The notes beneath the pieces are model-generated. The model saw only the letters and a list, made by a program, of their open reading frames with translations. It was not told the DNA's origin and ran no database searches. A stretch of DNA of 36,112 nucleotides from an uncultured Clostridia bacterium (GTDB lineage Bacteria; Bacillota; Clostridia; Oscillospirales; Oscillospiraceae), in contig CALYTB010000006.1 of the NCBI GenBank assembly GCA_945486035.1, forward strand, positions 1 to 36,112, in the 5' to 3' direction. The position numbers and the translations under genes were made by a program. This document shows positions 25,411 through 36,112 of this stretch, piece by piece (position 1 is the first letter of the stretch; every line of letters begins with the position of its first letter).

Positions 25411-27804
25411 ATGACAGATCTTTTGAAATCCAGATTTCTTTCCGCCAGACAACGCTATATTGCCGCTCAGTTTTCGCAGCTGAATGACATGCAGCAGGAG
25501 GCCGTCATGACAACCGAGGGCCCTCTGCTGCTTCTTGCGGGAGCCGGCAGCGGAAAAACAACTGTGTTGATCAACCGAATTGCCAACATTCTCCGTTTCG
25601 GAAAAGGGAGCGGCGGAAATGCTGTCCCGGAGGATATCTCCGAGGAGGATGTAACCTTTCTGGAAGAGCTTTGTGAGTTCCCCTCTGAGGAGGATACCGC
25701 CCGGGCGGACAGGCTTTGCGCGGTGGACCCGGCTGCCCCGTGGTCGATTATTGCCATCACCTTTACAAACAAGGCTGCCAATGAGCTGAAGGAACGTCTG
25801 TCGGTTCTGCTGGGTCCGGAGGCCCAGGATATCTGGGCAATGACCTTTCACTCTGCTTGCTGCCGGATTCTCCGGCGGGAGATTGAGCGGATGGGATACA
25901 CAAGGAGCTTTACGATTTACGATTCCTCGGATTCCGAACGGGTGATGAAAGAGATCGTAAAGGATATGGGCTTGGATGAGAAAACCTTCCCTGCGAAATA
26001 TGTACTGGCCGCCATCGGCAGGGAAAAGGATAAGCTTCGTACCCCCCAGGACTGCCTTGTCCGGGCAGAGGTAAACGGAGATCTTCGGGCACTTTCCGTC
26101 GCAAAGGCCTACGGACGGTACCAGAAGCAGCTGAAGGATAACAATGCGCTGGATTTTGACGACCTGATTCTGGTGACGGTGCAGCTGCTTCAGCAGTACG
26201 AGGATGTGCGGCATTATTACCAACATAAGTTTAAGTATGTTCTGGTGGACGAGTATCAGGATACGAATCATCTGCAATATCTTCTGACTGCGCTTCTGGC
26301 GGGAGGCAGCGGGAATATCTGCGTGGTTGGAGATGATGACCAGAGCATTTACCGATTCCGGGGTGCAACCATTGAGAACATTCTGAATTTTGAGAACCAG
26401 TACCCCGGAGTACGTACAATCCGCCTGGAGCAGAATTACCGATCTACTCAAGCAATTCTGAATGCAGCCAATGCGGTAATTGCCCACAATGTGGGGAGGA
26501 AGGGAAAGCGGCTCTGGACGGCTAACGGTCAGGGCGATCCCATCACAGTCTATGAGGCTTCGGATGAAGGCTCGGAGGGTAACTTTGTAGCAAGTAAAAT
26601 TCTGTCCGGCTCCAGAGGGAAGTACTTCCGTGATTACGCAATTCTGTACCGCACCAATGCCCAGTCGAACGCATTGGAATATGCCCTGAAGCGAAACGGG
26701 ATTCCGTACCGGGTCATCGGAGGCACCAGATTCTTTGACCGGGCCGAAGTAAAGGATATGCTTTCCTATCTGTGTGTAATCAATAACAGGGCGGATGATT
26801 TGCGGCTCAAACGGATTATCAATAATCCTCCCAGAGGCTTGGGCGCGAAAACATTGGAGACCGCCCAACGGCTGGCGCAGGCAGAGGGGAAACCACTGTA
26901 CCAGGTGATTTCGGATCCTTATTCCTATGCTCCGCTGGAAAAATCGGCGCTGAAGATGCTGCAGTTTTCCGCATTGATTGAGGAATTGGCCCAATTGGCA
27001 GAAAGCGGAATGAGTCTGCCGGATTTTTATGACGAGGTTCTGACAAGAACCGGTTATGAACAGATGCTCTCTTCCAAGGATACGGAAGAGAACAAGACCA
27101 GACTGGAGAACATTCACGAACTGAAATCCAGTATCCACGCGTATATGGACAATTCGGAGGATCCGTCTCTTGCGGGATTCCTGGAGGAAATTGCCCTGTA
27201 CACGGATCTGGAGCAGTATAATGAGAGCGATGAAGCGGTGGTCATGATGACCATGCACTCTGCCAAGGGCCTTGAGTTTCCCAATGTGTTTTTGGTTGGA
27301 TTTGAAGATGGCCTGTTTCCCGGAATGCGTGCGATTGGAGATACGCAGGAGATGGAAGAGGAACGCAGGTTATGCTATGTTGCCATCACGCGGGCCAAAG
27401 AGCATCTGACCATATCCTATGCAAGGCGGCGTATGATTTACGGTCGAACAGCGGCGGCCATGCCATCCAGATTCCTCAAGGAGATCCCGGAGGAGTGCAT
27501 TGTCCGCCGGGGAATCAGCCAACCCAGGCAGGAAAGCGCATGGAGTGCACCATCCCCCGGATACGCTTCTTCGAGAGCCCGCCAGAGCTGGCACAGCGAA
27601 AGCTCCATGCTTCCGAAAACCGGGAACGCATCCTATCTGGAGCTGAACAAGGGGGATATGGTTCTTCATGGAGCGTTCGGCAGGGGAATGGTACTCTCCG
27701 TTATGAAGATGGGGGGCGATGCCCTGCTGGAAATCGCTTTTGACGATATCGGAACGAGGAAGTTAATGGCAAAAGCCGCATCTGCCCATATGAAAAAGCT
27801 GTAA
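25411..27804 (+). CDS. pcrA: UvrD/PcrA-type ATP-dependent DNA helicase
   Basis: [83 protein letters not shown], Tudor-like C-terminus. Confidence 0.93.
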   Translation: [797 protein letters not shown]

Positions 27805-27849
27805 TATCCGCCTGTGCCCATGCATATCCTTTTCAGAGGAGGGGTGGGC

Positions 27850-30448
<2,599 letters not shown>

Positions 30449-30452
30449 TTCT

Positions 30453-30499
30453 CTGTAAAAACACATCCACCGGCTTTTCCGGTGGATGTGTTTTTACAG
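30453..30499. terminator. Bidirectional terminator, near-perfect 21-bp stem
   Basis: CTGTAAAAACACATCCACCGG-loop-CCGGTGGATGTGTTTTTACAG between convergent genes. Confidence 0.85.
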
Positions 30500-30703
30500 G
30501 GAGAAATCCTGATTTTCGTATTTGGAGAAATCCAAAGCCTTTGCTTTGGAGGGAACACGTTTGCACGGATCATAACGGAAGCGGCGGCAACTGTCCTCCA
30601 GCGTGCGCATCCCCGATTTGCTGCACAGGACCTGTCCATCCTCAAGTTGTACGCCAAAAGCGCAGTATGTACAGGAACGGGGGATTCTTTTGCGAAATAG
30701 CAT
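30494..30703 (-). CDS. Small Cys-rich (possible zinc-binding) protein
   Basis: 69 aa: MLFRKRIPRSCTYCAFGVQLEDGQVLCSKSGMRTLEDSCRRFRYDPCKRVPSKAKALDFSKYENQDFSL; GGGCAGGAGG... upstream. Confidence 0.7.
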   Translation of the reverse strand: MLFRKRIPRSCTYCAFGVQLEDGQVLCSKSGMRTLEDSCRRFRYDPCKRVPSKAKALDFSKYENQDFSL

Positions 30704-30732
30704 TCTTTTTCCTCCTGGGCTGTTTTCTTGCA

Positions 30733-31710
30733 TTATACACGAGTTGGTACGGAATTACCACATATTTTTTTGCTTCTCCCCGTGAAAAGATACACGATAA
30801 CCCCAAACACGGGGAAAAACCACCAAAAATGAAAAACGGCTGCTGCGGAAAGCAAAATTGAGCAGACAAATTGCAGTATTTTTCCGAGATAATACTGATT
30901 CATTTTCAACCCTCTTACGCTGGACACGGTCTGCATGGTGACGCATAGTCCGCCTAAAGCAAGCATACCGGAGCAAAGGATCAGCCTCATACGCACGTCG
31001 TTTACCAGTGTCAGCGAGCAGCACCCGTTGGACAGCTCCAGAACCCCAATTACAGCAACCCTGACTTCAGGCGGGAGGAGCCACAGTATCCATCGATCCA
31101 AAAAAGCGATGATGATCCGAAACAGGATCACCCATGCGCATACGGTTGCCATAACGGTTATTGCTTTTTTGATTACGCCTATCGACGATCCTCCCTTTTT
31201 CAGTTTCACCGGGGAGGATTCTTTTCCGGGAATCAGAATACCAACAGCTAACGCGCTGAGAATGTGAATCCCCCATAGGAGCCAAGCAGCCCCTGCGTCC
31301 GGAAACAGGGAAAGGGTCATTCCGAACAGAAATGCGGGGCCAGCGTTATTGCAGAAGGAAAGCAGACGTTCCGCAGCGCCTTTGGAAAGGGAGCCTGCCC
31401 GGAAGGCCTCGGAGACAGCGACGGCCCCCGAGGGGTATCCCCCCAGAAAGGCGCAGAGCAGCAGCGATTCCGTTCCCGCCGGCATTTTCAGAATTTTCCC
31501 AACCGGACGCAGCGGCGGGATGGATGCGCCCAGAAGCGCACCAGACAGGAGAACGCTCAGTACAATGAAGGGGAAGAGCGTTGGGATCACCGTCATCAGG
31601 CAAAGCGCAATCCCGCTGCGCGCCCCGGCAAGGGCTGTTTTCCCGTCCAGAATCAGGACAAGCATCCCAGCCGCAGCTCCGATACCGTAAAGATATTTTC
31701 TTCTCTCCAT
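30733..31710 (-). CDS. YlbJ-like sporulation integral membrane protein
   Basis: CAFLGGYPSGAVAVSEAFRAGSLSKGAAERLLSFCNNAGPAFLFGM; multi-TM. Confidence 0.75.
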   Translation of the reverse strand: MERRKYLYGIGAAAGMLVLILDGKTALAGARSGIALCLMTVIPTLFPFIVLSVLLSGALLGASIPPLRPVGKILKMPAGTESLLLCAFLGGYPSGAVAVSEAFRAGSLSKGAAERLLSFCNNAGPAFLFGMTLSLFPDAGAAWLLWGIHILSALAVGILIPGKESSPVKLKKGGSSIGVIKKAITVMATVCAWVILFRIIIAFLDRWILWLLPPEVRVAVIGVLELSNGCCSLTLVNDVRMRLILCSGMLALGGLCVTMQTVSSVRGLKMNQYYLGKILQFVCSILLSAAAVFHFWWFFPVFGVIVYLFTGRSKKICGNSVPTRV

Positions 31711-31783
31711 GATCCGTCACCTCGGAAGAATCTATGCAATTCAATCCGGGAGCATTCATACAATCAGGGTAAGGAGTGATCGT

Positions 31784-32068
31784 ATGAAGAAGGAGCGAAA
31801 CATCCTGCAGTGGCTGGCGGAGGGGGCGGATCTGGCCGGGGAACCGCTTCCTGGACAGAGCCTTGTGGAGATATCCGGGGATTGCCGCGTCTTAATCGAA
31901 AACCATGCCGGGGTGATTGAATACAGCAGGGAGCGGATTGGCGTGGGTGTGAAATTTGGGCAGGTCACCATCTGCGGATGCGGGCTGGAGCTTTGCAGAA
32001 TGACACGGGAACAGTTGATCATTCGCGGACGCATTGACGCGGTATCTCTGACGCGGAGGAGGAGCTGA
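31784..32068 (+). CDS. yqfC: YqfC-like (YabP/YqfC family) sporulation protein
   Basis: VEISGDCRVLIENHAGVIEYSRERIGVGVKFGQVTICGCGLELCRMTREQLIIRGRIDAVSL; directly upstream of yqfD. Confidence 0.88.
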   Translation: MKKERNILQWLAEGADLAGEPLPGQSLVEISGDCRVLIENHAGVIEYSRERIGVGVKFGQVTICGCGLELCRMTREQLIIRGRIDAVSLTRRRS

Positions 32069-33282
32069 TGGGTTTCTGGAGCGCTTTGGCCGGGCAGATG
32101 GTCGTGGAGCTGACAAGCGCGGATCTCCCCGGCGCATATTCCGCCATCAACGCCAGGAGGATTCCGCTGTTTTCTGTACGGCAGTCCGATTTATTTACGG
32201 CACAATTTACCATTTACCGAAGGGATTATAAGCAGCTGTCCGCATTGGCGGAGGAAAGAAGTGAAACACTGAAGCTGATTACGAAAAAGGGCGTTTATTG
32301 GAGCCTGCTTTCCCTCTGCAAACGGCCAGTCCTGCTGTGCGGCGTGACGGCCCTGCTGATTCTAACCCTGTTTCTTCCGACCAGGGTTTTGTTTGTCCGG
32401 GTTATCGGGAACCGGATCATTCCGGAGAGAGCAATTACCGAGGCAGCGGAAAACTGCGGAATCCGTTTCGGCGCGTCAAGACGTCAGGTGCGAAGCGAGA
32501 AGGTCAAAAACAATCTGCTTTCCCTTCTCCCGGAGCTGAAATGGGCAGGGGTTAACACCTATGGCTGTGTGGCGGTTATCTCCGTTACGGAGCGGGAAAT
32601 ACAGGAAGCGGCGGATGAAGAAGGGGTTAGCAGCATCGTTGCCTGCAGGGACGGAATTATTGAGGAGTGTACCGTCACCAGGGGAACCGCGCTGTGCGCG
32701 GTTGGCCAGGCGGTTACACAGGGGCAGACGCTGATCTCCGGATATACCGACTGCGGAATTACCATTCTGGCAACCCGTGCCCGGGGAGAGGTGTATGCGC
32801 AGACCATCCGGCAGATTTCCGCAGTAACTCCGGCTTCCAGTCAGGTGAAAACCGGAATCACGGAGACGGAATATCGATTCAGCCTGCTCCTTGGAAAAAA
32901 ACGAATAAATTTATGGAAAGGTAGTGGAATTTACCAGGGGAGTTGTGATAGAATGTATCGGGAATATCGCATCACTCTGCCGGGTGGTTTTCAGCTTCCC
33001 ATCGCACTCGCTGTTGAGGAAATCACCTATTACACCAGTGCAGCACAGCTGCAGCCATCTCAGGAAGAAATGCTGACTGCTTTCGCGGAAAAGTATCTTT
33101 CCGAACAAATGACTGCCGGAACCATTCTGGAAAGAGACGCGTCGGTATCCCGGCAGCAGGATGTCTGGCTTCTGGAGGGCAGGTATGTGTGCCGGGAGAT
33201 GATCGGCAGAGAAATGCGGGAACAGATAGGAGTAGAGCATGGGAAAAATAGTAGAACGAATGGTCAACGCGGAGCGGGTTGA
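32068..33282 (+). CDS. yqfD: Sporulation protein YqfD
   Basis: 404 aa; RRDYKQLSALAEERSETLKLITKKGVYW, VRVIGNRIIPERAI; operon position between yqfC and phoH. Confidence 0.9.
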   Translation: MGFWSALAGQMVVELTSADLPGAYSAINARRIPLFSVRQSDLFTAQFTIYRRDYKQLSALAEERSETLKLITKKGVYWSLLSLCKRPVLLCGVTALLILTLFLPTRVLFVRVIGNRIIPERAITEAAENCGIRFGASRRQVRSEKVKNNLLSLLPELKWAGVNTYGCVAVISVTEREIQEAADEEGVSSIVACRDGIIEECTVTRGTALCAVGQAVTQGQTLISGYTDCGITILATRARGEVYAQTIRQISAVTPASSQVKTGITETEYRFSLLLGKKRINLWKGSGIYQGSCDRMYREYRITLPGGFQLPIALAVEEITYYTSAAQLQPSQEEMLTAFAEKYLSEQMTAGTILERDASVSRQQDVWLLEGRYVCREMIGREMREQIGVEHGKNSRTNGQRGAG

Positions 33283-34255
33283 GGATTTAATCGCCGTGTT
33301 TGGCTCCTTTGATGAGAATATTAAGAGAATCGAGCAGGCATTGAGTGTCCAGATCGTCAACCGGGGCACCGACCTGAAGGTATCCGGCGAGGAGGAGATG
33401 GCAGACAAAGCCGTCCGGACGCTGGAGGGACTGCTGTGCCTTGCCTCCAAAGGGGAGACCATCGATGAGCAGCGGGTGCGCTACCTGATAACCCTTGTCA
33501 ACGAAGGCAATGACCATCAGGTTGCCCAGATGGCCAAGGATGTGGTCTGCATTACCGCAAAGGGGAAACCCATCAAGGCGAAAACCGTGGGCCAGCAGAA
33601 CTATATGAAGGCCATTATGAAGAATACAATCACCATCGGCGTGGGGCCTGCCGGCACGGGAAAAACCTACCTGGCGGTTGCGGCCGCAGTGGCCGCCTTC
33701 CGGGAGCGTACTGTGAACAGGATCATTCTGACCCGGCCCGCAGTAGAAGCAGGGGAGCGGCTGGGATTTCTTCCGGGCGACCTTCAGACGAAGGTAGATC
33801 CGTATCTTCGGCCGCTGTACGACGCACTGTATGATATGCTGGGGGCAGAAACCTTCCAAAAGTACCAGGAGCGGGGGGCTATTGAGGTGGCACCGCTGGC
33901 CTATATGCGAGGACGTACCCTGGATGACAGCTTTATCATTCTGGATGAAGCCCAGAATACCACAAAAGAGCAGATGAAAATGTTCCTTACCCGTCTGGGC
34001 TTCGGTTCCAAAATTGTCATCACCGGCGACGTAACCCAAATTGATCTGCCGGATGACAAGGTTTCGGGCCTGAAGGACGCGGTTCGGGTTCTGGACGGAA
34101 TCAAGGATATCGCCATCTGCCGTTTGACCTCAGCAGACGTGGTTCGTCATGCCCTCGTTCAGGAGATCATCAACGCCTACGAAAAGAAAGCGCAGAAAAC
34201 CGATTTTCAGAAACCTTCCCAACAGTTTAAAGGAAGATATCAGAGGAAGAAATAA
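33239..34255 (+). CDS. phoH: PhoH family protein
   Basis: GPAGTGKTYLAVAAAVAAF, RPAVEAGERLGFLPGDLQTKVDPYLRPLYDAL, IILDEAQNTTKEQMKMFLTRLGFGSKIVITGD. Confidence 0.95.
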   Translation: MGKIVERMVNAERVEDLIAVFGSFDENIKRIEQALSVQIVNRGTDLKVSGEEEMADKAVRTLEGLLCLASKGETIDEQRVRYLITLVNEGNDHQVAQMAKDVVCITAKGKPIKAKTVGQQNYMKAIMKNTITIGVGPAGTGKTYLAVAAAVAAFRERTVNRIILTRPAVEAGERLGFLPGDLQTKVDPYLRPLYDALYDMLGAETFQKYQERGAIEVAPLAYMRGRTLDDSFIILDEAQNTTKEQMKMFLTRLGFGSKIVITGDVTQIDLPDDKVSGLKDAVRVLDGIKDIAICRLTSADVVRHALVQEIINAYEKKAQKTDFQKPSQQFKGRYQRKK

Positions 34256-34257
34256 TT

Positions 34258-34758
34258 ATGAAGCATTCCATCAGAATTGTATTTGAACAGCTCAGTCTGC
34301 AGAAATTTACCGTTAGCTCTATTATTCGCAGGTGCATTCATGCCGCTTTGGACGCAGAGGGCATTTGCGTGCCATGTGAAATCAATGTGCTGGTCACCGA
34401 TGATGCGGGGATCCAGATCGTCAACCGGGAGAGCCGGAATCTGAACAAACCCACAGATGTGCTGAGTTTCCCTATGTTCCAGCTGGAGGCCGGAAATCCT
34501 CCTCAGGACTGGACTGAGTATCAGGATCCTGAAACCGGTCTGGTTCCTCTTGGGGATATGTGCATCAGCCTGGAGCGGGCCATTGCTCAGGCCAAGGAGT
34601 TCGGTCACTCCCCCCGGCGGGAGGTGGGATATCTGACCATTCATTCCGTCCTCCACCTGCTGGGCTACGACCACCTGGACGAGGGCGAGCAGAAGCGTCA
34701 GATGCGCGCCAGGGAGGAGGCCATCGCCGCCCGGGTCGGAGGTATGCAGCGCAGCTGA
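34258..34758 (+). CDS. ybeY: Endoribonuclease YbeY (rRNA maturation factor)
   Basis: HSVLHLLGYDHLDEGE (HxxxHxxGYDH) and NKPTDVLSFP. Confidence 0.97.
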   Translation: MKHSIRIVFEQLSLQKFTVSSIIRRCIHAALDAEGICVPCEINVLVTDDAGIQIVNRESRNLNKPTDVLSFPMFQLEAGNPPQDWTEYQDPETGLVPLGDMCISLERAIAQAKEFGHSPRREVGYLTIHSVLHLLGYDHLDEGEQKRQMRAREEAIAARVGGMQRS

Positions 34759-34798
34759 ACGCAACGATCAATCCAATTGTGTACAAAAGGAGTAGAAC

Positions 34799-35686
34799 AT
34801 GGCTACCAAAACCGCTATGATTACCATTGCGGGACGGCCCAATGTGGGCAAGTCTACGCTGACAAATTATCTGGTTGGCGAGAAAATCGCTATTGTATCC
34901 AACAAGCCCCAGACCACCCGGAACCGCATCTGCGGAATTGTCACTCGGGGGGACACCCAATTCGTGTTCGTGGACACGCCGGGATATCACCGCGCCCGGA
35001 CAAAGCTGGGAGACTTCATGGTTAACGTTGTCCGGGAGTCCATCGCCGATGTGGATCTGACCATCCTGGTGGTGGAGCCCGTGGCCTCCATTGGCCCTCA
35101 GGAGGAAGGATTACTGGAGAAAATCAGGGGCACCCGGTGCCCTGCGGTGCTGGCAATCAACAAAATAGACACTGTGGAGAAGGAGAAGCTGCTGGAGGTC
35201 ATGGCGGTTTATGCCCAGGCGGCGGACTTTGACGCCATCGTTCCCATTTCCGCAAAAACCGGAGACGGTGTGGAGGAGCTCCTGAAGGTTTGCGGGAAAT
35301 ACGCCCAGGAGGGCCCGTTCCTGTTCCCCGAGGATGTCACTACTGACCAGCCCGAGCGGCAGGTCATGGCGGAAATCATCCGGGAGAAGCTCCTGTGGTG
35401 TCTGGACCGGGAAATTCCCCACGGAACCGCTGTGGAAATCACAAAATTCTCCGAGCGGGCCAATGGCATCATCGATATCGATGCAACGATCTACTGTGAA
35501 AAGGCCAGCCATAAGGGAATCATTATCGGAAAGCACGGAGATATGCTGAAGAAGATTTCTTCTCTTGCCAGAACCGACTGTGAGAAGTTTATGGGCACCA
35601 AGGTTTACCTGACTACCTGGGTTAAGGTAAAGGAAAACTGGCGGGACAGCGATTTTCTGATCCGCAACTTCGGCTACAGTGAATAA
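34799..35686 (+). CDS. era: GTPase Era
   Basis: GRPNVGKSTLTNYLVGEKIAIVSNKPQTTRN, DTPGYH, NKID, C-terminal KH domain (IIGKHGDMLKKI). Confidence 0.98.
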   Translation: MATKTAMITIAGRPNVGKSTLTNYLVGEKIAIVSNKPQTTRNRICGIVTRGDTQFVFVDTPGYHRARTKLGDFMVNVVRESIADVDLTILVVEPVASIGPQEEGLLEKIRGTRCPAVLAINKIDTVEKEKLLEVMAVYAQAADFDAIVPISAKTGDGVEELLKVCGKYAQEGPFLFPEDVTTDQPERQVMAEIIREKLLWCLDREIPHGTAVEITKFSERANGIIDIDATIYCEKASHKGIIIGKHGDMLKKISSLARTDCEKFMGTKVYLTTWVKVKENWRDSDFLIRNFGYSE

Positions 35687-35740
35687 TTTCCGGGGGTAAT
35701 TCTCTTCTCCCTGCAAATCCTACTCCCGGGAGGGATGCGG

Positions 35741-35884
35741 ATGAATGCCATTGACTATTGGCAGCTGTTTCTGGAAACCGGAGCTCCGGAAGCGTATCTG
35801 ATGTACAGCAAACAGCTGAAATTGGAGGGAAAGTATGTATCTGACCATCCAGGGCATTGTTCTGAGAGTTACGGATTACAATGA
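35741..35884 (+). CDS. YqzL-like 47-aa protein between era and recO
   Basis: MNAIDYWQLFLETGAPEAYLMYSKQLKLEGKYVSDHPGHCSESYGLQ; GGAGGG Shine-Dalgarno; era-yqzL-recO gene order. Below the ORF-track length cutoff. Confidence 0.65.
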   Translation: MNAIDYWQLFLETGAPEAYLMYSKQLKLEGKYVSDHPGHCSESYGLQ

Positions 35885-36112
35885 CCGGGACGCATTGCTG
35901 ACTGTTCTGAGCCGTAGTTACGGAAAGCTGACGCTGAAAGCCAGGGGGCTTCGCCGGAAGAACAGTCCGTTGATCGCCCCCTGTCAACTCCTGGCTTATG
36001 GGGAGTTCACCTTGTTTGAGTACCGAGGTCAGTATACGATCAACGAGGCACACTCCATCGAACTGTTTCAGGGGCTCCGCCGGGATTTGACAAAGCTGTC
36101 CCTGGGAACCTA
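35835..36112 (+). CDS. recO: DNA repair protein RecO (partial, runs off the right edge)
   Basis: MYLTIQGIVLRVTDYNDRDALLTVLSRSYGKLTLKARGLRRKNSPLIAPCQLLAYGEFTLFEYRGQYTINEAHSIELFQGLRRDLTKLSLGT. Confidence 0.93.
   Translation, partial: MYLTIQGIVLRVTDYNDRDALLTVLSRSYGKLTLKARGLRRKNSPLIAPCQLLAYGEFTLFEYRGQYTINEAHSIELFQGLRRDLTKLSLGT

Noticed and set aside
25315-27258. 647-aa minus-strand ORF opposite pcrA
   Set aside because: Antisense to a full-length helicase; open by codon bias, no recognisable motifs.

Overview
This window comes from a spore-forming Bacillota chromosome, probably class Clostridia and Oscillospirales-like; that placement is inferred from gene content. It is mostly densely packed housekeeping and sporulation genes. 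Recognisable blocks are: an ECF sigma/anti-sigma pair at the left edge; a 998-aa GGDEF-like/HD-GYP/PAS/GGDEF signalling protein; an SPL-like radical SAM protein; a SpoIVFB-like S2P protease followed by a TIGR03960/TIGR03936-like radical SAM pair; a T-box-controlled valS; a PadR/DUF1700/DUF4097 module; spoIIAA-spoIIAB-sigF; pcrA-yunB-ligA; a YlbJ-like gene; and yqfC-yqfD-phoH-ybeY-era-(yqzL-like)-recO. There are three tRNA genes: Pro-CGG (-), Pro-GGG (+) and Ser-GGA (-). The accessory-looking part is about 9.8-16.1 kb. A 2-kb segment between tRNA-Pro(GGG) and tRNA-Ser(GGA) holds a 5'-truncated DUF4367-like gene, a 169-bp near-palindromic MITE-like element with 16-bp perfect terminal inverted repeats, and an APH(3')-like phosphotransferase. 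A few kb further on is a GNAT-nucleotidyltransferase fusion that overlaps a NUDIX gene and sits behind a near-consensus promoter. I found no CRISPR array, prophage, transposase or rRNA. All calls are by eye from sequence and motifs; no database search was run.
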